DNA from: Bugula neritina
Lineage: Eukaryota; Bryozoa; Gymnolaemata; Cheilostomatida; Bugulidae
Length of the DNA stretch: 64,000 nt
Reading direction: 5' to 3'
NCBI GenBank assembly: GCA_964035545.1
Contig: OZ037766.1
Span: 14,001,222-14,065,221 of the forward strand
Shown here: piece by piece, positions 10,201 through 24,291 of the stretch
How positions within the stretch are numbered: the first letter of the stretch is position 1
Layout of the letters: each line of letters begins with the position of its first letter
The notes under the pieces: model-generated
Databases searched by the model: none
What the model was told of the DNA's origin: nothing
The model's input: the letters and a program-made list of their open reading frames with translations, nothing else
Made by a program: the position numbers and the translations under genes

Positions 10201-13200
10201 AAAACGAGCCTTTTGCTCATCAGTTTAAAGGAAAACTTATAAAAAATGTAGAAATGACTAACATTTTCTGTATTCCTCAAGGAGATTCTACCCCATCTGA
10301 TGAGCCTCAACAAGGTTCAGTTGTTTGGAATACAACCGCTAATAGGTTGATGCACCTGAAAGAGTTGAGGTGTGAAGTGGACAACAATCAACATCCATAT
10401 AAGGGAGAAATTGAAACAACCAGACGGCCAATGGTTGTATGTAAGTAAATCTCTTTTTATAACTTAATAATATTATTATATTATGGGTATTCATCATATA
10501 TGGCCTTGCTTGCAAGGTGCTATTTTTTTAAGTTAGGTATAAATAAAAATAACGAACAAGTGAGCTGTTTATGTATAACTTATAATGCACACATACATGT
10601 ATATAACTATGTTAAAAAATTAATTATAAAGAAAGTTAGCAAAGTTGTATATTATTATCTACTAAAATATAGTTTCTATGGAGTGGCACCAAAATCCTTT
10701 CAAGTAGTCAGAATGTTACTGGTTTAGTAGACATTTTCTGTAACATCTGCTGTCTGCATCCACTCACTGCTTCTACTCTCTTTTCTCAGATGGACCAGAT
10801 GAGAGCCAGACTCCAGAGCCTGCTGTTGATTTGAATATTGACTCTGGTGATTCTGTGACACTAACCTGTTCAATGGATGGCTACCCAATAGAATACAAAT
10901 GGGAAATGGATCCTCCAGTAACTGGTGCAGATTTAGTTGTGGAAGCTAGTTCATCTGTAATTATTTTCATTTAGTTCTATAGTCTGTGTTGATTTAACTG
11001 GTATCTAGTGCTAATATTTTGTATTATTCTTGTATTTCAGGTCAAGAAGCTAATGTTTATTGATTTGATAGCCTTTATTTTGTTGATTTTGAGTTCATAA
11101 CAAAATGTAACTGACTTGCTTATTAGCGGAGTAACTATTTTTTGAAAAAAAACATTTGCTTAGAACAATTGAACATTACAAATAAAAGAACTTTTCTGCA
11201 CTTTTCCTTCTATAAGTACAGCTGATAAACACTGACACAATACAAGGTACCAAATGTCAAACGTTATATAATATTACTCTTCATGTATTGTAGGAAATTA
11301 CTTCTATAGGCAGCTACACTTGTGTTGGCACAAACTCTGACACTGGGAACTCGGCTAAAAAGATCTACAAAATAAATTTCACTGGTAAAGTATAATTTAT
11401 ACACAAGTTTCAGAGCTTACACTTTATAACATTGTAGTAATGGATCAATAATTCTCTCCTGTTGGCTGCTTGCATTGTTCTATCAATAAAACTATATCAC
11501 AGGTATTATGTTGATAGTAGCACAAAATATTTCAGATACGCCTTTTGAACTCTCTCTTGGTAACTCACCATTTTATTTAACTTTTAGAAGTGCTCATGTC
11601 ATGTATGCTTACTCTCACAATTTTTGTATCTCATATTTATTCTGCGTGGAGAGAAGTTTGAGTGTGTGTTCTACAGTGTGTATTATAATACATATACAGC
11701 ATGCTTGTTGGTCATCAAGAGATTTTTTTTGGTAGTCTAATGCTTTTGCAAAAATATAATATACATCTTTGTAAAGTTGACATCATTCAACTAAAATTTA
11801 GCCATGTTCACTTGCTATTTGACATAGATGATGCTCGCCCCAAGCTGGTGTATATAAACCGTAAACCCGTTAGCTTAAGTACTGGGATTAAGATTCATGT
11901 AGCTGCATCTAGCATATGCTATTTTAACCTCTGAATTTATAATGAGTAGGGTTTTTAAAAAGCCTTAATTGCTTTTTGCCAGTATTTTCGGAAAATAATG
12001 CCTTCAAGCTACGGTGACTAATAACCTATCAGTGCAGGTAATACAAGGTAATACTAGCTACAACATTGAGACTAGCAAATTCTCTCTCCAACTGTCCCAC
12101 TGATCACTCAATATTTAGCCAACAGAAATTAGCCTACTAACCTGTATTTAATTTAACTTGATATTCAATTGAATAAGAGTTTGCGTTTGGGTTTACAAAA
12201 GCAGCTAAACAAGTTTTTCAACAAATCCTAATTTCCAGAGTGTATGGTATATGTTATACTGATTTTTTAAAGACTATAAAATAAAATATTTGGCTACCAT
12301 GTGGATTCAGCCCTAACCTGTGCTGGTATAAAAAAGCATATAAGTTATTTCAAGTTATATATAATTAGTTGTTTATTTGTATAATTGTTATATTCTCTGT
12401 AGCTTCTGAAACTGATACATCATCAGATTTTGTATGGTTGACTATTGCAAAATATTGTAATATTAGACAAATAAATGCATGCGGTTTTTATATAAATATG
12501 TAGAAACGTATTGAAAATTATTTGCCATACAAAATGTATTGTTTGTTAAATATCATTGGCACATTTTAGATGAACCTAGTGCTACAACTTCAAGTGGAGC
12601 AAACAAAGGTATGTTTATTTGCATGGTCAAAGGCCATGCAACCAAAAATTATGTAATATTATAATAAAGTCATGTCAAAACTGTTTGAGTTGCACATAGT
12701 TCAGTAATGGCAAACAGAAATATGTGTACATATTATACTATGTGTGCCTTGTTTGTTATACTTTATTTTAAAAAAAAGAATTTAGAAGACTAACTGTTAG
12801 AATCAGAAGTTAGTTATCAGTGTTTGCTAAAAAGTCAGTTTTATAATAAAAGTTATAGAAATAACCTAATAGTAAATAATTAATATTATTATTACTATCA
12901 TAAATTTTGTTTGCCTTTCTGCCATTCCAATAGCATTTTCTTCACATTTTAAACTAGTTGCATAGCTTATAGGATATTGTATAATATTGTGTACATATTA
13001 ATTTGGGGTACTGGTCAAAGGTCTCATGAGAACATGGCTTCTTTCGTAATATTTCTCATCGAGAACACAGGATTTTCCTACTTCCCCGTTAGTGCACCTA
13101 CCTCCGTTAAATTGAACTGAATTTGCATGAAATTTTCTCATTTTGATAATAGGTTCATCCATAACTAAAGCTACGGGTCTTCAGGGCAAAGAGATAGCCG

Positions 13201-16200
13201 GTATTGTTGTTGGTGTCGTAGTCTTGGTTCTAATCATCATCGTCATCGTCGTGTGTGTGGTTAAGAACAGAAAAAGCTCATCTAGCCAGGCAGAGAAAGC
13301 TAAAGCTGCTCAAGCACGAAAAGCCAGTGAGTAGATTCGTGTTTACTAACAGTTGACGATAGCAGACTAATATAACAAAAGTAGAAAGTGATGCACATAG
13401 AAGCGATTACTCATATGCCATTGATTATTGACAAAAGTTTGTATGTCTGATTGGTTTTAATTTCACTCTGATATATGTTGGTACACAATGCAAGAGCATC
13501 AATTTAAATAACTCTTCATATATTGCATCAAGCAAGTGAAGGCATAATCATTCTACCATTAAGTTATCAGTGATTTAAATGTTTAGTTGTCAGTAGTTGA
13601 ATGACCACGGCTCATGTTTATTGAAATTTGTTCCTTTCTTTCCAGGTGACGATAGAACTGATGACACTCGATTTCAGTAAGTTTTCAGTTACTAAATCTT
13701 CATATCTGCTGGTGTGGGCTCCTGTTATTCATGAATGGTAATACACTGACTAATTATTTTTGTTACCATGGAAACCAACTTGTCAACCTGCCCATCCAAG
13801 AAAAGTAGCTTTATGTAGCAGTTCTAGTTGTTTTGTTACTAGGTTTTCTGAATAACATCACTATAAGGTGTCTTATAAAGATGGTCTTAACACCAAACGT
13901 CTGTTACATATTACATGGAATTTATCTGCTGTGTTGCATTGCATACTACAAATTCTATGACACTGCTTGCTGAGATATTATAATTCCTTTATAACGTTAC
14001 ACTTTTATGGCAACTTTTTAGAGGGTATATAAACCTGAAATATATTTAGTTGAAATGATCAACACCACAGTTGTAAAATTTCTGTTTTTATAAGAGATAG
14101 AGTTGCATATATTCATATATCATATTACATATTATGTAGTATAAAAACAAGAATGATAATCTACAAATTATCATTCAGAATATTAACTTTTCTCTTTTAG
14201 ATCAAATGCATCTATTCATGGCGCAGGCAGCAATCCTATGGATAGAACCACATATAGCGAAAACGCCACATTGCAGATGGAAAACAGATATGTAAGTTAT
14301 CTTTGATGTCTATAGAGTTATTGAACACTTACTGGCTGAGATTGTTGATGTAGCAAGCTCTCATCTAAATGTCACTCATTTACAAACTTGCAATATTTTT
14401 ACTGGAAAAATAGGGGCTAAGCAGTTATTTGATTTGCAATTAAACGAACTAGAGTTATTTAAACTTTGTATTTAAATAATTAGATCAAAACTTGATTAAT
14501 TAAAATTTAATTAATGTTAATATGCTGAATAGATCAAACTATAAATTAACTGTATGGCTGTGAAATTTCTTGTATCAACTGTTATATCTGTACGCAGGCT
14601 TAATGAAGTCTAACTAAATCTAAATCTCTACTAATGGATGCATAGAGCTGGTTTACACTAACTAAAGTTATTGCTCTCATAAACTATACAAATCTTGCTA
14701 CTATAGCTATAACACAGATCTGGCTGTCCAACAGGCGAGCCCCAGGGCCTGATGTGGCCCTGGGGCTGTCCAACAGGCGAGCCCCAGGGCCTGATGTGGC
14801 CCGCAGCTTACATTTATGTGGCCCTCCAAAGCATAAAGCTAACATTATTTTTCACAGTATACATGAATGAGAGTGAAAAACCACCTTTTAAATGCCTTTT
14901 TATACCCATGCTACAAAACAAGCCTACATTGACTATTGGGATCTTATTATGTAATGACTCATAAGAATTTAGAATGAAAATTAATAATTTACAACTACTC
15001 ACGCTGTGGCACAAGCTAAAGTTTACAATGTGGCCCTCACCATGGGATATTCCCGTTCAGTGACCCTAGATCTGAAAAGGTTAGACACCCCTGCAGTGGG
15101 TATAAAAGGTTCAACTTTTAAGAAACCAAATTATCAATTTAGTTTCAAAAAATCCTTAACATAACAAATTGAGCAAACTAAAATGGTGTTGCTATTTAAG
15201 ATTCCATTACTACAAATACAGCCCAGACCACTGCAATTCTGTTGATTATAAAATTATACAAATATTTTTCACTGGTAAACATCATCACTGCATCAGTTTG
15301 CAAGCCTGGGTGGGTTAGCCAGTATACTCAGGGGGTGGGTTAGTCAGTATACTCAGGGGGTGGGTTAGTCAGTATACTCAGGGGGTGGGTTAGTCAGTAT
15401 ACTCAGGGGGTGGGTTAGTCAGTATACTCAGGGGGTGGGCTAGTCAGTATACTCAAGGGGTGGGCTAGTCAGTATACTCAGGGGGTGGGTTAGTCAGTAT
15501 ACTCAGGGGGTGAATTAACAGGCAAGATATGTTTTTAAATGATATTTAAGTAAGAATTGTTCTAGCATTACGTAAACAGGAAAACCCAATTTTTCTTTCA
15601 TATTTGCCTACTAAAACTGTGAAAAGATTTATATATTTAAAAAATGAAATGAGCCCTTGATTTATTGCTTGGCATGCTCATAGCCTTTCAGTTGCCAACA
15701 TAATATCAACTGGTAGTATGGGTATCAAAAAAGAGGAAGTGGCAAAAAGCGACTATTGTCAGCAGCAAAATGAAAGTAAAATGATACTCCGCAATGCCAG
15801 CTAATTTGCATCATAATACTTCATAAGTTGACATTACCGTAGACAAAGTGTCAACCCCAGCCCTGACTTTGGTGATACAGTGAAGGAAGAAGTTTGTTAC
15901 TTGATGGAGTTGAATTATTTATATATATGTGCGTGTGTGTGATCTAGGCCCTTAAGCTATTTTGAGTATAGAGTGTAGCCTGTAGGTATCAATAAATGAT
16001 TTTACAGTTGAATAGTGTTACCAGTATTGCTAGGCTACATGTATAGCCACTTATGATGAGTAATACTAAATATTGTCACTGTACAGTGTGTACACTTTTA
16101 TTTGGGAATGCAGAATATGTTTTTTTTGCTGGTTTTTGATCAGATGCAGAATTACTTCAACTTACATAAATTGCTACTTTAATTTCAAGAGCTATAGGTT

Positions 16201-19200
16201 TTGCTGTGGGAATATAATTGTTATTTCCGTAAGAGGGGAATGAAGGCACAAATACTATCTACTTTAGAGGTAGACATCTGGCCAAGAATTATGTTGCATA
16301 GGTAATAAATGCATCTAAGAGTGTCCAACACATGATCTGCATAATAAAACAATTTATCTTCCATTCCTACGTAACAATTAACTATCAAAACTAAGATTTC
16401 AGGTTTTTGGCAAGAATGAGTCTAAAAATTTTATAAGCTGTAAACTATAAAAACCTATTTTTCTAAGAATTAAGTCACACAACTCAAAATTAGCTTTCTA
16501 CAAGTATTTCAGCTATATACTACAATAATATGTAATAGTGTTAACGTTAAATAGTTTCTGATTCTTGCTCTAATGTAACTATATTATTAGTTTTTTAGCA
16601 TTGGCATTTCTTATATAAAATTTATATCATCTGTCATATGTGTTATCGAGTATATTGACAACCTCCATGTTTAGAAATCACAAATAAGCTTTGAAAAAAC
16701 AATGTTTTTATAACATTTGAAATTTCATTTGATAAAAGTTGGTTGTTTGTCAGTAAGTTGACTATATTATTGTGAAACCTAAGTATTCTTGTTTTAAATT
16801 ATGAGTGTTTTATAATTTCGACGAGCTGAGACAGTAAAAAAATATAGCTTCGCTCCAAAGCCTAAGCAATTTTCATTTCATAGTTTCAACGGCAAAAAAA
16901 TTGGGACTTACAACTACCACTACTTTTCCTTCATCCCAGTCTGTAGCTGGCTGGCTAGTAAGTGAAGTACTTATTTCATAATAAAATGCATTACCATATA
17001 TGCATGTCAACTGTACATCCTATAGCAGTGATTAACTTTGCCATTAATCATAACTGAAACATCCTTTGTTACAGCCGAGCTCATCCGACCTACTTAACAT
17101 CCACAGCTCAGCTGTGGACAATTGACTTTTAACTTTAGACTAAATTAGACTGCAAGTAATTCACATTGACTTCTCTGTAAATTAAAAATTGCTTGTTTTA
17201 GTTCCAACCTGACCCTCTCTCTGTTTGGTTTAATATGTCAGTGGCTAATAGAATCACATATAATTAATAATGAACATGAATAGAAGAAACCTGACAACTT
17301 TCTGCTAGCTTGATCAATGTGAGCACAAGTGCAAAACAAGAAGTAGTATATATACTAAAAAGTCAATATTTATATGAATATTGTTGAATTGGAAGAATTA
17401 ATTTGTGAATTGCTCAATGACAAAAGTTTGTGTCTTTTCAGAGGGAAAATGATTGATATATATATAAATCTATATTTTGTACATTCCCTACATGACCTCG
17501 TTATATGGCTATAAAGTTTTTGCCTACTTCACATAAAGCTGCTATAGTTCATAATATGGCTGCATGTTTTGCATCTCAGGTACTGCAAGGAACGACTTGC
17601 TATTAGCAAGTTGAGTTACTAGTATTTCTTGAGGTGATTCATGTTTACTTACTGCCTTCAATATTCTTCTCTTTTTACTCCCAAGGGGTCTCCATAAACT
17701 ATGGTATCAGCTTTTGTAAGCTGCCTTTTGTTATAATACAATTCATTTGAAATTATTGAGCTATTGCCTTTTGTTTGTTGTTGCTTTGTTCCGTGGCTTT
17801 CCTCTTAACTTATGAATAATAAGTAAACCAGCTTGGCTTAATGTACAAAGACAAGTAGGTTACAATGTAGCCAGTGGGCTTAAGACTGCTTACACCTTGT
17901 GTATCAACAGCACGCTGTTAGCCATAAAGATTTGTATGTTAGTATAAACGTAGCAATTTCCTCACAGTTATATTCCTTCTTAGAGGATGTTCTCAAGTTT
18001 AATAGCATTTATAAAAAAAACCTAGTGACAGGTTTATCAACTCAATTCCTTGTGAACTCTACACTAACTGTACACATCACGGAAGGTTCTGTACAGAACA
18101 TTTCTTGCTAACATGCTGAATATTTTGGTGCAAAATTTGATTGAGACATTTTGACTGACACCACACACCCCTCCTCCCTCATGCAACACTGAAACCATGG
18201 TTTGGGAGTGACTTGAATTTTTTTGCATTTGAATTGTGGCTTGACTTGTTAGCCAGTAAATCACTTGCTTTAACTTTGACCAAGCTTTGACAATTAGCTA
18301 TAAATGCATGCTAAGTTGGGGTAGACAGACTGGACTGGTTTGATTTTGTTTGATGATATAAGCAAGAGTTACCTATTAATTTACTCCCAAGCCAACGTCT
18401 TATATAATTATTGTCTGAAGTAAAGGTGCAGAGCTGTAGTTTTCTTGATTAATTCTATTTATTTCTGATGTTTATGGTGCCTCTAAAGTCTAAAGTAAAC
18501 CAAACAGTCTCTAAATAAAAATGTCAAACCACCATTAGATATATAAGCTGGGGGAAAGCCTGCACCTTGTCTATACCTAAGGCCATAATAAGGGACTGAA
18601 AACAATCAAATCTCCAGATAAAATATATTAAGTGAATAGTCATTTCGACTTTCTAAAGAAGCAGACACTATTGCCAAATTTTCTGCTCAGTTACTTTTCA
18701 TACACAAAGAACTTTGACAGCAAATTCATATATTTTCATTCAATTTATTAGTGCAGATTAAGTAAAGTAAAATATGTGTATATATTATATACATGACTTC
18801 AGTATAATGCAGCCAAAATGATTATTACATCTGAAACCTAATCAATGTTTTTGCAAAATAATAATGATAGTAGGACTGTGAAATATTTAGCTACTAATAT
18901 GAATGTACCTACATCAGCTAATGTTTCAGTAGCAATATTGTCTGCACATATAGAATAATTCTGTCAATCTTGCTAAGTTGATGCTGAAAAAAGCAATATT
19001 CTACTCAATTACTAAAACAAATTTGTTCTTGTATGTTGATAATGTAAAAGCTCTAGGTTGTTTAAACAATTTTTTCTATATACCTTATAGAACAACATGG
19101 GCCAGTATGCTGATGTCATAGATGATAGACCCAGGAGTAGAAAGCCAATAGCAGCATTTGATGAAATGATGCTTGATGATGGGGCACCTAATTATGATGG

Positions 19201-19315
19201 AGCACCTAATTATGATGGACCGCCAGCCTATGTGGAGACAAATCCATATAGATCAGACCCTAGTTACATGAGTTACTCATCTGTTTATGGGGCCTCATAT
19301 GGAGCCCCCTGCTAA
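7217..19315 (+). CDS. Ig-superfamily single-pass transmembrane receptor, 12 exons
   Basis: Likely a cell-surface adhesion or signalling protein. Exons 7217-7283, 8674-8864, 9434-9665, 9985-10131, 10282-10440, 10790-10956, 11294-11384, 12570-12608, 13153-13326, 13646-13676, 14201-14291 and 19091-19315 stay in phase for 537 residues. Exon 1 is a signal peptide. The Ig cysteine pair C188/C243 spans exons 4-5, and C292/C331 (with W303 and GSYTC) spans exons 6-7. The N-terminal region has C58, C89, C119 and C140, probably one or two divergent Ig folds. A short Ser/Thr-rich stalk leads to a helix at about 380-402 and a basic stop-transfer KNRK. The 135-residue tail is rich in tyrosines, with a repeated GAPNYD and a PPAY motif. 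The exon 5 acceptor is AAG rather than CAG. A polyA signal lies at 19844-19849. It could be nectin-, CADM- or kirrel-like; I cannot name the family. Confidence 0.84.
14715..15093. mobile_element. hAT-like non-autonomous element in the last intron of the Ig gene
   Basis: The right end on the minus strand begins CAGGGGTGTCTAACC, typical of hAT-family termini. The left end has CTGGCTGTCCAAC in the matching place. The interior carries the GTGGCCC/ATGTGGCCC words common in such elements. I found no matching 8-bp target duplication and no transposase frame, so this is a short deletion derivative at best. Confidence 0.42.
14722..14805. repeat. 42-bp tandem duplication
   Basis: Two nearly perfect 42-bp copies begin with GGCTGTCCAACAGGCGAGCC at 14722 and 14764. 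They sit in the left end of the hAT-like element, so the terminal region has been duplicated. Confidence 0.88.
15311..15510. repeat. 25-bp minisatellite, eight copies
   Basis: Eight head-to-tail 25-bp units start with TGGGTTAGTCAGTATACTCA and end with GGGGG. They differ by a few C/T and A/G changes (the first has GCC, the sixth and seventh have GGGCTAG). The array lies in the 4.8-kb last intron of the Ig-family gene. Each unit junction gives GGGGGTGGG. Confidence 0.95.
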
Positions 19316-21046
19316 TGAAAAGAAATAGACATTAAAATATCCATAGTGCTATATTGAGTAAGACTTCTTCTTATACACAGTTGGAGTTATTGAAGAAAGA
19401 ATCGGCCTGTTTCTACTGAAGCTCCTATGAAATCAACAATTTAAATAATTTTGAAGGTTTTAAAATATTATTGAGACTTGTCTTCTCTTTTTGCATTTGC
19501 AAGAGAGAATAACTATAAGTTAAGAGACTATAATATATGTAATCAGGATTTTAAAATCTCACTTATGCCATAAATTTCATGGTTATAAACAGGAGACTTG
19601 AATCAAAGAAGTTTATTCTACATATAATCATCATAATTTCCATTTACACAACATTTCTTTTTTTACATTCCATTAAGACTATTTTAAATAGCTCATATAA
19701 ATTAAGTAGTTTGCCACCCATTTCTATATCATATATTATCATTACTATAGTATGTATTAGAATATTTGCTGACTTTTACACGTTTTGTTATATTATCATA
19801 ATACACTTATACATAAATGCTTACATTATTTTTTTTATAAAAAAATAAATATACACTTTTATTCACAGAATTTAAATTATATTATGCAAGTTTCAATAAT
19901 TGGCACGGAACAATTATGAAGAGTGTTAGCACACAGCGTTTGAGAAAAGAAAATTGCTCCTATTTGATAAGTTTGTTCCTGTAATCTTGTAAATAATAAG
20001 TTTACTCTCAATGCCTGATAATAAACCTCATTCAAGTTATGCAACTAGGAAGAATTTTTAGATGTAAATGGTTAAACCTTAAAGTTACATCTTAAATAAA
20101 AATCCGATTTGTTCAGAACAACTTTTTTAAACCAATTTTGAGTTTTACAAATTTTTTTCAGTTAAATTAGCTACTCTAATTGATGAAAATCAGCATAAAA
20201 TAATTGCAAAAATATGTAATTGTTGCTCTTGAAAAAAGGAATGCTGAAAGTCTTCAGTTTATTAGTATAGAGAATATAAATTTCAAACTTTTAAAATAAA
20301 GCAAGTATACTGCTGATGATGGGCAAAATAACTGTCACTTTGAAAAATTAAATAAACACCAAATTTACAAACTTTTATTATAACAACAATTTCCTTGTTT
20401 TTGATTCAGCAGTTTTTAGGGTTACACTTAGTGCCCTTTCGTTGTAAATGCAAACTTTGGAATATGGAATAAACTTACTTGATGAAATGCCAACAGATGT
20501 ATAAGCTTTGTGCAGTGTAATATATTGTTATATCACAATTAAAAAATTTCAGCAACAATAATTGTTTCAACAAGTTTTTAAACCTATAAAACTATAATTA
20601 ATTTGCAAAATACTTTGGGGAAAAAAGTGTAGATTATGCAACATATTAAAGAATCTGTTGATGAAAAGCACCTAAAATGGTGAGTAGTAAAAATCACAAC
20701 TTTGCCAAAATATGGAAAGTTCAACTGACAGCAACCTGTCATATTTGCAGGCTTGACATGACAGAACAGATTATTAAACATATAAAAATAGTGTTGCTCC
20801 CTATTCTTTATAGATAATTAAAAAATTAGTTTGGTCCAAAGTCTATTTCTGGCATCAATGCTACCCTGTTACTATAAAACTAGAAGCAGCATATTACTGT
20901 GACAGTATAGCTATTACCTAAAATGTTTCTTTATACTAACATGATTATATCAACTATGTATACCTGACGCAGTTGTATAAAGGCACCAATTTTCTAACTA
21001 CCTAGAGGGTTATAATACATGCAAGAGAAATCCACACTCCCAATTA
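19316..21046. other. 3' flanks of two converging genes
   Basis: This is AT-rich sequence between the stop codons of the Ig gene (plus) and IP6K (minus). AATAAA at 19844-19849 fits the first gene. TTTATT near 20374 is a candidate AATAAA for the second on the minus strand. No further gene is seen. Confidence 0.5.
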
Positions 21047-24000
21047 TTATGTTAGATCATCCATCACGCCAACTTCACTGAATATGTCAATGAGTGTCTG
21101 TATTCCCTGCAGATAGCCTACGTCAGGACCTGTGCCAGTGTTGTGTGATTGTGTGGGGTCATATTCAGCATGAGCAAAGTCTACAGCCCTCACGTCAACG
21201 GTGTTAGCTTGAGTTGCATCAGGAGCGCCATCGTACATGATGAGCAGAGAGCTAGAGTAGAATCTCATAGTATCCTGCTGAGAGACGCACTGGTAGAACT
21301 GACTCAACTTGTCACATATGGGCTTAGCTAGACTCTGTACTGACGCAGCATGAGTGTGTATGAAATTCAACACTTGCTCTTTGAACTGATGGTCTGTAAA
21401 TTCGAGTGCTTGATGCTTAGTTAGTGTCTCGAACTTTTTATTTTGCAGGTTGTATTTCTAAAAATAGACTCAAAACAATAATATTGGTTCAAAATTAAAA
21501 TAGCATGAATAATAATTACTACAAGAAGCTAAGGGACAGAGTAAAAGATAAAAAGTTTATTCATCATCAATAATAGCCTTTAAATAGAGATGCAAGGATT
21601 GCTCTATTGATGCCCAGTACAATGAGTGGTATCTATATAGTAGACTGGAATATAGTACACTGAGTCACTTGCATACCTGCATGCCATGAATCCGCAGCCC
21701 AAGTGATTTACTAGTGGAAATATCACACCGCTGCTGTTTACGTAAACGTTTTTCTTCATTATCATCTTCACCATGAGTGCGAGTGCCCATCTTTAGGTCA
21801 AGCACAGATGGCATGTTATAGTTGGACACCAAGTTTTCTAGTAGAATAAACCCTATAATAAAACATAACACTTTTTTGGTAAATTTGTATGAAAGACTTA
21901 ACAGAATAATTATAATGAATGCAATGAAAACCTGTAGAGCCTGTAGAATATGAATTTGGTTAAAACCGTATTAGCTCACATATTCCTTAACCTAGCTACT
22001 GCTCAATACAAATTTGCAGAAAAACTAGAATTATGAAAACAAACAATCTAAAATATTAATTAATGTTGTGACAACTTCAGTAATAAAAAGCTGGGAGTAA
22101 AAATGAAATACTTTTTGCTTTTGTAGAAAGCTAAAAGAAAAAGATTTGACCTAATTATCACACTTGCCCAGGGTTATACATGACTATCAACAGTTGTATA
22201 GAGTAATATAGGTTATAAATTGAATGGCAAGCGATCATTTTCTGACATCAAACACGTTACCAGCTCTGGGATGACATAATATACAATATCACCATGCAGT
22301 ACTATTATTATATTATAATACAGAATTTGGCTAGATTAAGTTTCCTATGAATGGAAATACAATCAGCACCATTAGGCAAACCTTTCATCACTCTTGCAAC
22401 ATTACATTAGTCAAATTAGTCAGCTCATTTTACAAAAAATGAAAAGTGAATAGAGAGGTACCAAACAAAATCTCAACAATTTTGTAGTTTCATATGCCAT
22501 GAGTATAATTTATAGCAAAACCAACTCTGTTTGAAGGAGCCTATATACAATTTGACAGAAATTGGTATTTATTGGAAAAAACTCCGCAAAATATTACATG
22601 TGTAACAACTTGAATTTTTACTCCTTTTTTGTACCATTCGCTGTATTCAAGAGTGAACTTTTGCAGATAATTACACTAAATGCTTGATCAGTGATGTCGA
22701 TATTGCTTAATATCTATAATTATCCGTTAACAGTTTTGATGAGCTTATTATACATATATACTCGTATATATGGTCCATGGGTAGCTTATATAAATAAATA
22801 TATATATAATATGATATAGCATTTACTATGGGCTGCATCAGATTGAACATCATTGGCTGTTCTTTGATTAAGTCTTTTTCCTGCTGCCAGTTTTGTATTA
22901 GGGTCATCATAGCATTCTAGACTGCTCCTATCTATCTCAATAGAGCCACTCCTTTTCAACCTCAAACTAGAAAAACACTTAAACTAGAAACTAGGAAGTA
23001 CTCCAAGTAACAGATAAACTAGTAGTGTAAACATGTGTTTTACTAGTTTTTGAAGTTGGCCTGATTGCACCAATGTATTAATGGAACTCCATTGTAACTA
23101 GAAAATATATTACAGAATGGCATAATATTTAAATTTTCTAATATAAGTATTATGTAGTAATAAATTTTTTTTGGATTAAATTCTAATAAATTAGTATAAA
23201 CAAATATCAATATTATAATCATGTATATTTCGTTTTTGCTAAATATGTATTACATGTATTTATAACACAAAACATAATAGTCTGTAATATCAATTAGACA
23301 TAAAAATTATAAAAACAGTAATCATGTTTAGCACTATATAAAAATATTGGCAGAACATGACGTTGTGCAACAGAGAACACAGCAAGTAAAATGTTTAATA
23401 CATTATATGTCTGATCGATGTAACAACGTCATGTCAAATAAGGTCAAATTATGTAAAGAGTGTCAATGGCACAGAACAGAAAAATTAAGTTTCATGTAGC
23501 ATCACAGAATCTGCTTGATATCTAAACTGTAATGTAAAACAAGTCGACTGTTATAGGATTACTTACTCATCTTCATCAAAGTAATCAATAATGTTGGCTT
23601 TGTTAGATGAATATCCTAGCCTTGCACAGTGACTATCACTACCACAAATGGGGAGGCCTAGGAGGGCTAACTGAGAGTTAGGCACTATCCCATAGTAGTG
23701 GATTGTACCATCTACTTGCTCCTCCATCTGCATTTCAATAGAGCCTAGACAACAGAATAAAGGCATACAAAATAAAGTATTGTGACACACCGAGTAATAA
23801 TAGATAGCTTTTCACACTGCTGAAAACAAGAACAAATTACTGTTAAATACTGCTTTTGAACTCTGGTATCACTGCATTGCAGGAAGGCAAAACAGTGCTA
23901 GTTCAGTCAAAATTATATTCTTTTTCAAACATATTGTTTTGAAAAGATAATTTTCAAAAAATTCAACAATGAATCAAGTTCCTACAACTGCCACAATCAT

Positions 24001-24291
24001 CAGCAAACATTAGGGTAAAAAGTTCAACGGTTCACAAAATTAAATAAAGCTGAAATACCTACGATGACATGTAAACAACTCTCTCTAGCACCCACCTTTG
24101 TATTTAGGAGTAAACTCTTTTAAACTTTCGGGCAAAAGTTTATAAAAGCTATACTCTTTCTCAACCAGAGGCTTGCACAGAGTGTTGAAATCAAACTTGA
24201 ACATGAAGTTAGATCCACTAACTTGGTGTAGAAAGGGGTGTAAGCGAACTTTATACACAAAGTCGGAATACACTTCAGAAGTAGAACTCAT
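21047..24291 (-). CDS. IP6K: Inositol hexakisphosphate kinase
   Basis: It phosphorylates InsP6 to the pyrophosphate 5-InsP7. Minus-strand exons 24096-24291, 23567-23744, 22827-22966, 21677-21852 and 21047-21457 join in phase to 366 residues (human IP6K1 is about 441). The N-terminus has HQVSGSNFMFKFDFNTLCKP and EFTPKYKG, as in the family. The signature PxxxDxKxG is PSVLDLKMG at 186-194, followed by GTRTHGED and STSKSLGLRIHGMQ. FYSSSLLIMYDG (296-307) and DVRAVDFAH (318-326) supply the SLL and metal-binding Asp positions, and GPDVGYLQGIQTLIDI ends the domain. In the IDF motif Ile is replaced by Val. The region between the N-lobe and the signature (about 66-170) is divergent and shorter than in vertebrates. 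The start was chosen at the Met preceding the conserved block. Confidence 0.95.
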
